This document shows, piece by piece, positions 35,822 to 45,108 of a stretch of 64,000 nucleotides of DNA. Position 1 is the first letter of the stretch, and each line of letters opens with the position of its first letter. The stretch spans positions 868,001-932,000 of the forward strand of contig NZ_CP106798.1 in assembly GCF_025642155.1 (NCBI RefSeq). Direction: 5' to 3'. Position numbers and translations under genes: made by a program. The notes under the pieces were generated by a model, which made no database searches, was not told the DNA's origin, and saw only the letters and a list, made by a program, of their open reading frames with translations. Source of the stretch: Streptomyces sp. HUAS 15-9. GTDB taxonomy: Bacteria > Actinomycetota > Actinomycetes > Streptomycetales > Streptomycetaceae.

Positions 35822-36403
35822 TCACTGCCCCACCCGCCCGTCGATCCGCTCGCGCAGGAAGTCGGCGTGGCCGTTGTGGCGGGCGTACTCCTCGATCATG
35901 TGCACCAGCACCTCGCGCAGCGCGACCGGTTCGTCCCCGTCGAAGCCGGTGACGTCGAGGCTGGGCGCCTCCGCGACGAGGCGTTCCGCGAAGGTGACCT
36001 CGGCGCGCCAGGTCCGCCAGGCCTCGGCCACCAGGCCGGGGTCGGGCGCCGCGCCGTCGAAGTCCGCGTGGGGATCATCCGCGGTGCGATAGAGCCGGGG
36101 TGCGTCCTGCCCGGCCATGACCTGCCGGAACCAGTGCCGCTCCACCGCGGCCAGATGGCGGACCAGTCCGAGGAGCGACAGGTCGGACGGCGGCACCGAG
36201 CGGCGGGCCATGGCTTCGGCGTCCAGCCCCGCGCACTTCATCTCCAGCGTCAGCCGCTGGTCCCGGAGAAATCCGACGAGCGTGTCGAGTTCCCCGACGA
36301 AACCGCCGTCGCTGCGCGGATCGTCCTCGGGGCTGACGAACATGTCCCACCAGCCGAAGCTCCGGCCGGGCTGCGCCTGCTGCGGCTCCGTGATGTCGGT
36401 CAT
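35822..36403 (-). CDS. DinB family protein (DUF664)
   Basis: The 193-residue protein is a DinB four-helix-bundle: GFLRDQRLTLEMKCAGLD, LSLLGLVRHLAAVERHWF with a metal histidine, and the C-terminal LVHMIEEYARHNGHADFLRE with two further histidines. These three His form a metal site; family members use it for thiol transfer with mycothiol or related cofactors. The substrate is unknown. ATG 36403. The sigma factor gene diverges from it with a 220-bp gap. Confidence 0.87.
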   Translation of the reverse strand: MTDITEPQQAQPGRSFGWWDMFVSPEDDPRSDGGFVGELDTLVGFLRDQRLTLEMKCAGLDAEAMARRSVPPSDLSLLGLVRHLAAVERHWFRQVMAGQDAPRLYRTADDPHADFDGAAPDPGLVAEAWRTWRAEVTFAERLVAEAPSLDVTGFDGDEPVALREVLVHMIEEYARHNGHADFLRERIDGRVGQ

Positions 36404-36623
36404 ACCACCGAGGATCCGTCGTGGCCGACCGTCGCCGCCACCCAATTTGCGCCAGGCCCGCCCCCACTGCGCATGCACCGGGTGACTGTGGGTACCCGCA
36501 CGACGAAGCACGCATGGGACGCCCGGTTCCGGGTACGCGGCCCGTCGCGCAACGCGAGCAGGTGCCCGGAACAGCAGAGGCCGAAGAGGCAGACGTCGAA
36601 CCGTGACTTTCGTGGGAGAGGCA

Positions 36624-37511
36624 ATGAACACCGCCGGGATCCGGTCGGAAGCAGTGGTCGTCGAGCAGACCGCCGAGAGCGCGACGGACGAGGGACCGCT
36701 GCCGGGAATGGCGGACCCGAGGAGCATCGCCCCACGTGACGCGCGGGAGTTGTCGCGTCAGTTCTTCCAGCGTCTGTCCGGGCTGGACGAGGGCACGCAC
36801 GCGTACCAGTACGCACGCAACACGCTCATCGAGATGAACATGTCGCTGGTGCGGTTCGCGGCCGGACGGTTCCGCAACCGCGGCGACGACATGGAGGACG
36901 TCGTCCAGACCGGGATGATCGGTCTGATCAAGGCGATCGACCGGTTCGAGCTCTCGCGCGAGGTGGAGTTCACGTCGTTCGCGCTCCCGTACATCGTCGG
37001 CGAGATCAAGCGGTTCTTCCGCGACACCACCTGGGCCGTGCATGTACCGCGGCGGCTGCAGGAGCTGCGCGTCGAGCTCGCCAAGGCGCGCGAGGAGCTC
37101 TCCAGTCGGCTGGACCGCGAGCCGACGACCGCCGAGCTGGCCACCCTGATGAACATCACCGAGAACGAGGTGGTCGAGGCGCAGCTCGCCTCCAACGGGT
37201 ACAACTCCGCTTCGCTGGACGCCGCGCTGACCGGTGACGGTCCCGAGGACGGCGAGGCCGTGCTGGCCGACTTCATCGGCATGGAGGAGGAGGGCCTGCG
37301 GCTCGTCGAGGACTTCCAGTCACTCGCCCCGCTCATGGCCGAACTCAGCGACCGCGACCGGGAGATCATCCATCTGCGGTTCGTGGAGGAGGCCACGCAG
37401 GCGGAGATAGGCGAGCGGCTCGGGTGCTCGCAGATGCATGTCTCCCGGCTGATCAAGCGCATCATCATGCGGCTGCGCGAGGGCATGCTGGGCGAACTGG
37501 GCTGCGCCTGA
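36624..37511 (+). CDS. SigB/SigF/SigG-family RNA polymerase sigma factor
   Basis: The 295-residue protein contains sigma regions 2 (NMSLVRFAAGRFRNRG, DVVQTGMIGLIKAIDRF, FTSFALPYIVGEIKRFFRD), 3 (VPRRLQELRVELAKAREEL) and 4 (DREIIHLRFVEEATQAEIG, CSQMHVSRLIKRI). It is a group 3 stress/sporulation sigma factor, of which Streptomyces has several. I chose ATG 36624 because GGGAGAGG lies just upstream; an in-frame GTG at 36603 would add 7 residues. The RsbW-like gene that faces it 12 bp downstream is the likely anti-sigma factor. The regulon is unknown. Confidence 0.93.
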   Translation: MNTAGIRSEAVVVEQTAESATDEGPLPGMADPRSIAPRDARELSRQFFQRLSGLDEGTHAYQYARNTLIEMNMSLVRFAAGRFRNRGDDMEDVVQTGMIGLIKAIDRFELSREVEFTSFALPYIVGEIKRFFRDTTWAVHVPRRLQELRVELAKAREELSSRLDREPTTAELATLMNITENEVVEAQLASNGYNSASLDAALTGDGPEDGEAVLADFIGMEEEGLRLVEDFQSLAPLMAELSDRDREIIHLRFVEEATQAEIGERLGCSQMHVSRLIKRIIMRLREGMLGELGCA

Positions 37512-37523
37512 CCGCACGGTCCC

Positions 37524-37976
37524 TCAGTGGGCGAGATTCACCAGCGCGCGCACCCGCTTTCCGACCGGGACGCGTTCGGCGATCACCTCCGCGGCCAGGG
37601 CGTGCACGATCTCCAGACCGTGCCGTCCGACGCGTTCGGGGTCCCGCGGGAACCGCCGGGGCAGCGCGGCACTGCTGTCGTAGACACACACCGTGACCGC
37701 GTTGTCCGTGCCCTCCAGTTCGAGGATGTACGGGCCGTTGCTGTGCCGGTCCGCGTTGGTGACCAACTCGCTGACCAGCAGGAGCAGTTCTCCGTCGGTC
37801 CGGTCGTCGATGCCTGCGCACCACTCGGTCCTGAGCTGGTCGAGGAAGAGCGCGGCGAAGGTCCGTGCCGCGGCGATGCATCCCGGTTCGCCGGTGTAGT
37901 GCGCCGCCCGCCGGAGCGGTTCCACGGGCACGTCGAAACCAGTTGGCATCACTGCCCCGTCCAGGTGTTCGGTCAT
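37524..37976 (-). CDS. RsbW-like ATP-binding anti-sigma factor/serine kinase
   Basis: The 150-residue protein is a GHKL ATPase of the RsbW/SpoIIAB type: N box LLLVSELVTNADRHS and G box VYDSSAALPRRFPRD with GRHGLEIVHALA. These proteins bind SigB-family sigma factors or phosphorylate anti-anti-sigma factors. It converges with the sigma gene with 12 bp between stops, which makes a pair plausible but is not the usual co-directional order. ATG 37976; ATG 37949 is an alternative. Confidence 0.87.
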   Translation of the reverse strand: MTEHLDGAVMPTGFDVPVEPLRRAAHYTGEPGCIAAARTFAALFLDQLRTEWCAGIDDRTDGELLLLVSELVTNADRHSNGPYILELEGTDNAVTVCVYDSSAALPRRFPRDPERVGRHGLEIVHALAAEVIAERVPVGKRVRALVNLAH

Positions 37977-38090
37977 GCGTTTCTCTCTCGGACGCCGGTC
38001 CGGCCGGTCACTGCCGCATCAGTGCTCGTACCCCGAGCGGGGCGCCACAGTCCCGGGCAGTGTTCGCCGACGGCGCACATCGGACAGGTC

Positions 38091-39398
38091 CTAGCTCGAC
38101 TGGCCACCCGTGTCCTGCGGTGCCGGGACGTTTCCCGTGTCCAGCTCCGGCACGTTCGAGGGCACCTCGGGCTGCTGCTGCGTCTCGGGGGCGGCCGGGG
38201 ACTCGGGGGCCAGGGACTCGGTGACCGTTCCCCCCTCGGAGGGGGGAGACTCGTAGGTCGGGGTCTCCGAGGAGGGCGCCTCCGTGGACGGGGACTCGGT
38301 CGGCGGGGATTCCGAGGGCGGGGATTCCGACGAGGGCGACTCGGTGGTCGGGGACTCCGACTTCGGCGATTCCGGGCTCGGGGAGGACGTCGTGGGCGAC
38401 GACGGGCCGGTCGTGGCCGGTGACGTCGGTGACGTCGGTGACGTCGGGGCGGTCGGCGGTGTGTACGGCGTGGCCCAGGGGTTCACCTGATGCTCCGGCG
38501 GCTTGGTCCTGTGGTCCTTCTCGCCCGTGTGGTCGCCGCGGTGGCGCTGGATCCACTCGTCGTTGTGACCGTCGAAGATGATGAAGATGTTGATGACCCG
38601 CGGCGCGGGCCGGACCACCACGACCGCCGAGGGCCGGTACGACGCCCAGCGGTCCCCCACCGGCTTCGGCGGGGTCCGCTGCGCGACCGGCGGGGTCAGC
38701 GGGTTGCCGCTGACGCAGCGCACCCGGGGCACCCCGTGCCCGTCGACCAGCACGGCGGTGCCCGTCTGCAGGACGGCCTGGTAGTCGGTGGCCGTGCCGT
38801 TGCGGTACCCGTGGTCGGTGACCCGGGTGTCCACGCGGAGTTGCACCGGGGTGAGCGAGCGAAGGTACGCGGGAACGGCCGACGGCCGGATGCCGACGAC
38901 CGAGGCGAACGCGTTGTTCTTGGCCCGGCTCGCCTGCAACTCCCTGACCTGCTTCTCCACGTCGCAGCTCGGGGTGTTGCGGGTACCGGCGTACAGGCCG
39001 GGGTCCCCGCCCCGCACACTGTGCAGTTCGTTGCCCGTGGCCGACGTCGTGGTCGCCGAGGGGGTGATCGGCGTGACGGAGCCGCTCTTCGCCGTCGACC
39101 CGGTGAAAGGGTCCTGCCCCGTCGAGTTCGCGGCCTGCAGAAAGACCTCGCTCGCCTTGGCCGTACCGCCGCCGCCCGCGTTGGACAGGACGACGGCGAC
39201 GATCACGGCGACCACGATGCCCGTGGTGAGCAACGCGATGCGCGGTGCGGACCTCCACCACGGCTGGTGCGGTTCCGGTGCGCCGGGACCGCCGCCCGCG
39301 GGTGGCTGCGGCGGTGGCCCGGAGGGCGGCTGGGCTCCCGACAGGGGGCCGGAGGGCGGTCCCGTCGGACGGCCGGATGACGGAGGTTCGACACTCAC
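38091..39398 (-). CDS. DUF6777-type membrane protein with Ser/Pro/Glu-rich tail
   Basis: The 435-residue protein has a Pro-rich cytoplasmic N terminus (about 1-50), one membrane helix (IALLTTGIVVAVIVAVVLS, about 53-71) and an extracellular domain with SEVFLQAANSTGQDPFTGS, CDVEKQVRELQASRAKNNAF and RCVSGNPL, as in DUF6777. The last 130 residues are low-complexity repeats such as ESPSSESPPSESP, probably a cell-wall-spanning or glycosylated stalk. Function is unknown. The GTG start at 39398 follows GGAGGAG. Confidence 0.82.
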   Translation of the reverse strand: MSVEPPSSGRPTGPPSGPLSGAQPPSGPPPQPPAGGGPGAPEPHQPWWRSAPRIALLTTGIVVAVIVAVVLSNAGGGGTAKASEVFLQAANSTGQDPFTGSTAKSGSVTPITPSATTTSATGNELHSVRGGDPGLYAGTRNTPSCDVEKQVRELQASRAKNNAFASVVGIRPSAVPAYLRSLTPVQLRVDTRVTDHGYRNGTATDYQAVLQTGTAVLVDGHGVPRVRCVSGNPLTPPVAQRTPPKPVGDRWASYRPSAVVVVRPAPRVINIFIIFDGHNDEWIQRHRGDHTGEKDHRTKPPEHQVNPWATPYTPPTAPTSPTSPTSPATTGPSSPTTSSPSPESPKSESPTTESPSSESPPSESPPTESPSTEAPSSETPTYESPPSEGGTVTESLAPESPAAPETQQQPEVPSNVPELDTGNVPAPQDTGGQSS

Positions 39399-39565
39399 GA
39401 GGTCTCCTCCCGCGCGCTACCGGTTGCACTGATCGGCGAATTTCACCCAATTGCCGCTCACATCACAACTAACCCATTGTGTGCTCCCGTCCCACGCGGC
39501 CCGCAAGCCGACGCGGACGGCCCACCCGGCGGGCGACCCCGCCGGGAGCTGCTTAGCGTGGCAGC

Positions 39566-40840
39566 GTGAGCCCCCGGACCGCCCCCGACCGGCCCGTCGC
39601 GCGCCACGGCTGGGTGCAGGCCCTGGCCGTGGTGCTGGTCGCGCTGGCCTCCATGGTCGTGGTCGCGGCCCTGGGGCTGTGGGCGGCGGGTGCCGGCGAT
39701 CTGCCGGACGGCGCCTTCCCGCGGGTGGTCGCGGCGACCGTCGTGGCGGCCGTCGGAGGCGCCGTCGAGTTCTCGGGGAACGCCGGATCACTCGCCAGGA
39801 CGCGGGCGGAGCTGACCGTGATCCCGCTGTCGGTCACGCTGACCGGCGCCCTGGTGATCGCCGCCGGATTCCTGCGGCCGCTGCGGCACCGGGCGGTCGC
39901 CGGGGCCGGGGAACTGGCCGGGTGGGCCGCCCGTATCGCGGTGCTGTGGCTGTTCGCGCTGATCGGCCTGGCCCTGGCGGCCCGTCAGACCTTCAGCGTC
40001 GGCCTCGGCAACGGTGTGCTCAGTGACATCGGTGAACTCCTCGACGCCACCCCGACGGTCGGGTTCACCACGAACTCCCCGCTGACGGTGGTGTACGGGC
40101 TGCTGTGGCTGGCCGGTGTGCTCGTCCTTGCGCTCCTGGTGTCGCGCGGGGCGCCCCTGCCGGCGCGGCTGCTGCCGTTCCAGGAGGCGGTGCGTCCGGC
40201 GGCGTACGCCGTGGTCGCGCTGCTGCTGGCGTACGTGGCGCTGGCCGCGCTCGTCGCACTGGTCGCGGCGGCCACGCGCGGGCACCCCGCGGACACGTTC
40301 GCGGTCATTCTGCTGGGCCTGCCGAACCTCGCCTGGCCGGCCCTCACCATCGGCCTGGGCGCCACCTGGCACGGCCGGGTGGACGGCCCCTTCGGGCTGC
40401 CCATGCCCCGTGTGCTGAACGAGGTGCTGCGCACCCCTGACGTCTCCACGCTGAACCTGCGCACGCTCACCGAGCACGACGGCAGGACGTGGTGGCTCCT
40501 GGTGGCGGACATCGTGCTCGTCCTGGCCGCCGCGTTCCTGATGGCGGTGCGCTCACCGGCCCGGATACGGCTGTGGCAGCACGCTCTGCGCCTGGCCGTC
40601 GCACTCGCCCTCGCGGTACTCATGATCTGCCTGCTCGGCCGGATCTCCGCGCACTACGGCCTCGCGCTGCTCGGCATCGGCGACCTGGGCGGTGGACTCT
40701 CCGGCGAGCTGTATCTGGACCCCGATGTGTGGTCGGCGGTGGGCCTCGCGGTCCTGTGGGGGCTGGCGGCCGGTTTCCTGGGCGGTCTGCTGGCCCGGCC
40801 GGTGCACCGCCGGGGCGAAGTACCGGCGCCTCCCGGCTGA
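39566..40840 (+). CDS. Streptophobe family integral membrane protein
   Basis: The 424-residue protein has about ten membrane helices and the sequence marks of the streptophobe family (VEFSGNAGSLARTRAELTV, PLSVTLTGALVIAAGF, LLGLPNLAWPALTIGLGATW, LWGLAAGFLGGLLARPVH). The family is essentially confined to Streptomyces and has no assigned function. The start is GTG 39566. In this sequence the frameshifted Ser/Thr kinase frame runs antisense over its last 288 bp, but the restored kinase would stop 10 bp away. Confidence 0.88.
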   Translation: MSPRTAPDRPVARHGWVQALAVVLVALASMVVVAALGLWAAGAGDLPDGAFPRVVAATVVAAVGGAVEFSGNAGSLARTRAELTVIPLSVTLTGALVIAAGFLRPLRHRAVAGAGELAGWAARIAVLWLFALIGLALAARQTFSVGLGNGVLSDIGELLDATPTVGFTTNSPLTVVYGLLWLAGVLVLALLVSRGAPLPARLLPFQEAVRPAAYAVVALLLAYVALAALVALVAAATRGHPADTFAVILLGLPNLAWPALTIGLGATWHGRVDGPFGLPMPRVLNEVLRTPDVSTLNLRTLTEHDGRTWWLLVADIVLVLAAAFLMAVRSPARIRLWQHALRLAVALALAVLMICLLGRISAHYGLALLGIGDLGGGLSGELYLDPDVWSAVGLAVLWGLAAGFLGGLLARPVHRRGEVPAPPG

Positions 40841-40850
40841 CCGGTCCGGG

Positions 40851-42103
40851 TCAGGGCCGTCGGCCCCGGAAGACCGGCTCGGCCCACGGCGGGAGCTCCG
40901 ACGCCGGCTCCGGACGTTCGGTCGCGGGGAGCTCTGCCGCCGGCTCCGGACCTCCGGCCGCTGGGAACTCTGCCGCCGCCTCCGGACCTCCGGCCGCTGG
41001 GGACCCAGCCACCGTCCCCGGCCCCCAGCCGCCGGAAGCCCAGCCACCGCCTCCGGACCTCCGGCCGCTGGGGACCCAGCCACCGTCCCCGGCCCCCCGG
41101 CCGCCGGAAGCCCAGCCACCGCCTCCGGACCTCCAGCCGCCGGAAGCCCAGCGGCCGTCCCCGGACCTTCGGGCATGGTCAGGTCCGCCTCGGTCGGCGG
41201 GTGGGCGGGCTCCGGCTGCGGTCCGCCCGTCATGACCGCGCGCAGGGCCGCGACGAAGGCGAGGCAGGAGTCGTACCGGTCGTCGGGGCTCTTGGCCATG
41301 GCCTTGGCGAAGACCTGGTCGACGGCCGGGGGCAGGTCGGGGCGGGACTCGGACAGCAGTGGCGGCTCGTCGTACTGGTGGGCCCACAGCAGGGCCATGT
41401 CGTCGTCGCGCTGGAAGGGCGGATGGCCGGCCAGGGTCTCGTGGACGACGCAGGCCAGGCCGTAGACGTCGCAGCGGCCGTCCACCGGGCGGCCGGATAT
41501 CTGCTCCGGGGCCACGTAGTCCAGCGTGCCGACGAACTGGCCCACGGTCGTGAAGCCGGTCAGGGACAGCGACTTCTTAGTCAGCCCGAAGTCGGTGAGG
41601 TACACATGCTCGGGGTGATCGCTGTCGGTGCCCCGGCCGACGAGGATGTTGCCGGGCTTGACGTCCCGGTGGACCAGCCCGCTCTCGTGGGCGGCGTCGA
41701 GCGCGGACGCCACCTGCGCCGCGATCCGCACCGCGGCCGGGAAGGGCAACGGACCCTCCCGGTCCAGGAGGTGGCGCAGATCGCTGCCTGAGACGAACCG
41801 CATGGCGATGAACAGGACACCGGCCGTCTCGCCGGCCTCGAAGACCGGCACGATGTTGGGGTGGTCGATCGCTGCGGCCACCCGGGACTCATGGGTGAAG
41901 CGCCGGCGGAAGGTGTCGTTGCGGGCGAGTTCCGGGGCGAGCAGCTTGAGCGCGACCGTGCGGTCCAGCCGCACGTCATGGGCCCGGAAGACGACGGCCA
42001 TGCCGCCCCGGCCGATCTCGTCCTCGATGCGGTAGCCCGCGATCTGCTTCCCGACCAGCTCGGAAGGCCGCCCGGAGAAGACGCTCGCCTCGCGCGCCGT
42101 CAC
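40851..42103 (-). pseudogene. Ser/Thr protein kinase with frameshift in C-terminal repeats
   Basis: Residues about 20-280 form an intact Hanks-type kinase: GRGGMAVVFRAHD, VALKLLAPEL, LVHRDVKPGNILV, LTDFGLTKK, GTLDYVAPEQ. A tail of 12-residue repeats (PAAGGPEAVAGL, PAAGGPGTVAGS) follows. Within the fifth repeat one base is missing at 41022-41027 (five C plus A where the sister unit has six C plus G). The current frame leaves the repeat and runs to 40553, antisense to the streptophobe gene. Restoring the base gives about 417 residues ending ELPPWAEPVFRGRRP at 40851. No membrane helix is present. The catalytic domain may still be active. GTG 42103 overlaps the upstream stop. Confidence 0.82.
40884..41170 (-). 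repeat. 36-bp coding tandem repeat (eight units)
   Basis: Eight 36-bp units encode 12-residue repeats with consensus GGPxxVAGxPAA; alternate units (GTVAGS and EAVAGL) form a 72-bp super-repeat. The array spans 287 bp, exactly one base less than eight units, which locates the kinase frameshift inside it. Confidence 0.88.
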
Positions 42104-42642
42104 GGCTCGCCCTCATGGGTCACGACGCGGGTCGGGGGGTGACCGGGGACGTCGGCGCCGGGTGTGTCCGTGTCCGTCGCGTAGGTGCTCAGCCTCCTCC
42201 CGTCGCCGTACATCCACCGCCCCTCGTCGGGGTCGTACAGCCACATGGCCTCACCGTCGACCACCACGCCGATCCGCAGCCCCTGGGTGCGGCCGCGGAA
42301 GGACTCTCCGTCGAGCCGGCCGTCCGCCAGTTCCCTCACCGCGGCCCGGTAGTCGGCCAGCGCCTCCTCGGCGCGGGCGAGCAGCGGGCGCGGATCGGCG
42401 CTGTCGCCGGGTGTGCCGGCGGCGGGCGGGTCCTCGGGCACGGCGACCAGATAGCGGCCGTCGACCCAGGCGGACCAGCCGTTGGCGCACCGGATGTGTC
42501 CCCATTCGCCGCGCCGCTCCACGAGTTGCACGGGCAGCAGTGGGTCGAGGGGCAGGGTGGGCCGGGCAGGGTCGGGCGCCTCCCAGGCGGGCATCCCGTC
42601 CGGGGGGACGACGTGGGTGGGCCGGAAGCCGGGGGCCGTCAT
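42100..42642 (-). CDS. Small protein between FHA-ABC transporter and kinase, SH3-like
   Basis: The 180-residue protein is not a family I can name. PLLPVQLVERRGEWGHIRCANGWSAWVDGRYL (split about 33-64) reads like a bacterial SH3-type module, and IGVVVDGEAMWLYDPDEGRWMYGDG near the C terminus is Trp/Tyr-rich. No signal peptide or membrane helix is seen. It starts 8 bp after the transporter stop and its stop overlaps the kinase GTG, so the three genes form one operon. It may be a substrate or adaptor of the kinase; that is inference. Confidence 0.7.
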   Translation of the reverse strand: MTAPGFRPTHVVPPDGMPAWEAPDPARPTLPLDPLLPVQLVERRGEWGHIRCANGWSAWVDGRYLVAVPEDPPAAGTPGDSADPRPLLARAEEALADYRAAVRELADGRLDGESFRGRTQGLRIGVVVDGEAMWLYDPDEGRWMYGDGRRLSTYATDTDTPGADVPGHPPTRVVTHEGEP

Positions 42643-42650
42643 CGTGCCGC

Positions 42651-44990
42651 CTACTTCCGCATCACCACGGGTTCGTACCGGCGCAGCAGCCGGGAGACCA
42701 GGACGCCGAAGACCACCGACAGCACCACCAGCATCGCCATGTTGACCAGCCACACATCCGTCGCATGCCGGAACAGCGGGTCGGCGGTCAGCCGGCCGGG
42801 GACGATCCGGGACACCTCGATGGTGCCGGCCATCGCGCCGAGGGCCCACCGGGCGGGGACCAGCCAGGCGATCTGTTCCAGGCCGGGCACGCCGTACAGC
42901 TTCAGCAGGGCGCCGCAGAAGACCAGCTGGACGATGGAGATCAGCACCAGCAGCGGCATCGTCACGTCCTCCTTGCGCACCGCCGCCGAGACCACCAGGC
43001 CGAGCATCATCGCGGTGAAGGAGAGCAGGGCGACGGTGACGGTGATTTCGAGCAGCGGCGCCGTCAGTACGCCCCTGCCGCCGGGCGCGTTGAGATCGAC
43101 CCCGAGCAGCGCGACGAGGGTGAGCACCACGGCTTGGAGCACGGTGATCGTGCCCAGCACGACGATCTTGGAGACCAGGTACGCCGATCTGGACAGGCCG
43201 ACAGCACGCTCACGCTGGTAGATCACGCGTTCCTTGACGAGTTCGCGCACGGCGTTGGCCGCGCCCATGAACACGCCGCCGACGCACAGGATGAGCAGCG
43301 CGTTCATCGCGGTGTCCAGGGTCAGTTTCGGTCCCGACAGGGCACGGGCCATCACGCCCATCACGAACGGCAGCGCGATCATCGTGATCACGAAGATGCG
43401 GTCGGCGGCGAGCGCGGCCGTGTAGCGGCGCACCAGCGTGCCGAGCTGGGCGCCCCAGCTGCGTGGGCGGGGCGGCGGGGCCGGGGCGACCGGGCCCGCG
43501 CCGGGACGGTGGGGCTGTGCGGTGGCCTCGGCGATGTAGTGCCGGTGGAAGGGCGATTCGCGGTACTCCCGCGCCCAGTCGCGGTCCCGGTCGCGTTCGA
43601 AGGCCTCGAAGGCCTCCGGCCAGTGCTCGAAGCCGAAGAAGGCGAGGGCGTCGTCGGGCTGCCCGTAGTACGCCACCTTGCCGCCCGGCGCGAGTACCAG
43701 GAGGCGGTCGCAGACGTCGAGGCTGAGGACGCTGTGGGTGACGACGATGACGGTACGGCCGTCGTCGGCGAGCCCGCGCAGCATGTGCATCACCGACCGG
43801 TCCATGCCGGGGTCGAGTCCGGAGGTCGGCTCGTCGAGGAAGAGCAGCGACGGCTTGGTCAGCAGCTCGAGGGCCACGCTGACCCGCTTGCGCTGGCCGC
43901 CCGAGAGGCTGTGCACGGGCTGGCCGGTGCGCTGTTCCAGGCCGAGTTCCCGGATCACCTCGTCGACCCGGGTCCGGCGTTCCTCGGGGGCCGTGTCCTG
44001 CGGGAAGCGCAGCTCGGCGGAGTAGGACAGGGCGGCGTGCACGGTCAGCTGGGCGTGCAGGATGTCGTCCTGCGGGACCAGGCCGATGCGCTGGCGCAGC
44101 TCGGCGTAGTCGCGGTAGAGGTCGCGGCCGTCGTACAGGACGGTGCCGTGGTCGGCGGGGCGCTGTCCGGTGAGGGCGTTGAGCAGCGTGGACTTGCCCG
44201 CGCCGCTCGGTCCGACGACCGCCAGCAGGCACTTCTCCCCCACCGGGAAGGAGACGCGGTCGAGGAGGATCTTGCGGCCCCGGTCGACGGCGACCGTGAG
44301 GTCCTGCACGTCGAGGGAGACCTCGCCGGTGTCGACGTACTCCTGCAGTGTGTCGCCGACGAGGCTGAACGTGGAGTGGCCGATGCCGACGATGTCGCCG
44401 GGGCGGATCAGGGCGCGGGTGACGGGCTGGCCGTTGAGGTAGGTGCCGTTGTGGCTGCCGACGTCGGCGATCTCGAACGTGCCGTCGGCCAGGGCGCGCA
44501 GTTCGGCGTGCCGGCGGGAGACGACCAGGTCGTCGACGACGAGGTCGTTGTCGGCGGCGCGGCCGATGCGGACGGTGCGGGTGGGCAGCGGCCGTACGGT
44601 GGTGGGCTGCCGGAAGGTGCCTGTCAGGGCTGGCATCGACACGGCGGAGGGACGGTCCGGGGCGGGCTCGGGGCGGTCGACGAGGACCGCGCGGGGTCCG
44701 TCGGAGGGGCTGCCGAAGCGGATGACGCTGCCCGGCCCGACGCCCGATTCCTGGATGCGGCGGCCGTCGGCGAAGGTGCCATTGGTGCTGTGTTCGTCCT
44801 CCAGCGTCCAGTGGCCGTCCTCGGGCCGCAGCACCGCGTGGTGCCACGAGACCCGGGCGTCGTCGATGACGACGTCGCACATCGGATCCCGTCCCACGTG
44901 GTAGTCGCGCTCCGGACTCATCACCGTGGAGCCCGCGTCGGTCTCCAGCACGAGCTCGGGCGCAGTCGGGGCGACCTGTCGCTCCGCCAT
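42651..44990 (-). CDS. ABC transporter with two FHA domains fused to ATPase and permease
   Basis: The 779-residue protein contains two FHA phosphopeptide-binding domains (about 25-100 with HVGRDPMCDVVIDD and STNGTFADG; about 138-208 with RIGRAADNDLVVDD and SHNGTYLNG). Next come an ABCG-like ATPase (Walker A GPSGAGKST, signature LSGGQRKR, Walker B LLFLDEPTSGLD) and a six-helix ABC-2 permease. It is a half-transporter likely to dimerise and export a lipid or peptide. FHA domains bind phosphothreonine, and a Ser/Thr kinase lies in the same operon, so regulation by phosphorylation is inferred. ATG 44990. Confidence 0.93.
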   Translation of the reverse strand: MAERQVAPTAPELVLETDAGSTVMSPERDYHVGRDPMCDVVIDDARVSWHHAVLRPEDGHWTLEDEHSTNGTFADGRRIQESGVGPGSVIRFGSPSDGPRAVLVDRPEPAPDRPSAVSMPALTGTFRQPTTVRPLPTRTVRIGRAADNDLVVDDLVVSRRHAELRALADGTFEIADVGSHNGTYLNGQPVTRALIRPGDIVGIGHSTFSLVGDTLQEYVDTGEVSLDVQDLTVAVDRGRKILLDRVSFPVGEKCLLAVVGPSGAGKSTLLNALTGQRPADHGTVLYDGRDLYRDYAELRQRIGLVPQDDILHAQLTVHAALSYSAELRFPQDTAPEERRTRVDEVIRELGLEQRTGQPVHSLSGGQRKRVSVALELLTKPSLLFLDEPTSGLDPGMDRSVMHMLRGLADDGRTVIVVTHSVLSLDVCDRLLVLAPGGKVAYYGQPDDALAFFGFEHWPEAFEAFERDRDRDWAREYRESPFHRHYIAEATAQPHRPGAGPVAPAPPPRPRSWGAQLGTLVRRYTAALAADRIFVITMIALPFVMGVMARALSGPKLTLDTAMNALLILCVGGVFMGAANAVRELVKERVIYQRERAVGLSRSAYLVSKIVVLGTITVLQAVVLTLVALLGVDLNAPGGRGVLTAPLLEITVTVALLSFTAMMLGLVVSAAVRKEDVTMPLLVLISIVQLVFCGALLKLYGVPGLEQIAWLVPARWALGAMAGTIEVSRIVPGRLTADPLFRHATDVWLVNMAMLVVLSVVFGVLVSRLLRRYEPVVMRK

Positions 44991-45108
44991 GGCCTGAATT
45001 CTACCGATTCGCTCACATGTGCGCCCGGCCACGGGCCGACTCCGGACGTCCGGCAGTCGCAGCCGTCCGCCAGGCCGCCACCACGGTGCCCCGGGCCGCT
45101 GTCACGTG

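Noticed and set aside
36404..36623. GGGTAC sequences near 36490 and 36527 as SigB-type -10 boxes.
   Set aside because: No GTTT-like -35 element lies at the right distance, so a SigB-type promoter is not supported.
38200..38400. Low-complexity repeats that could suggest a repeat element.
   Set aside because: They encode the Ser/Pro/Glu-rich tail of the DUF6777-type protein in frame.
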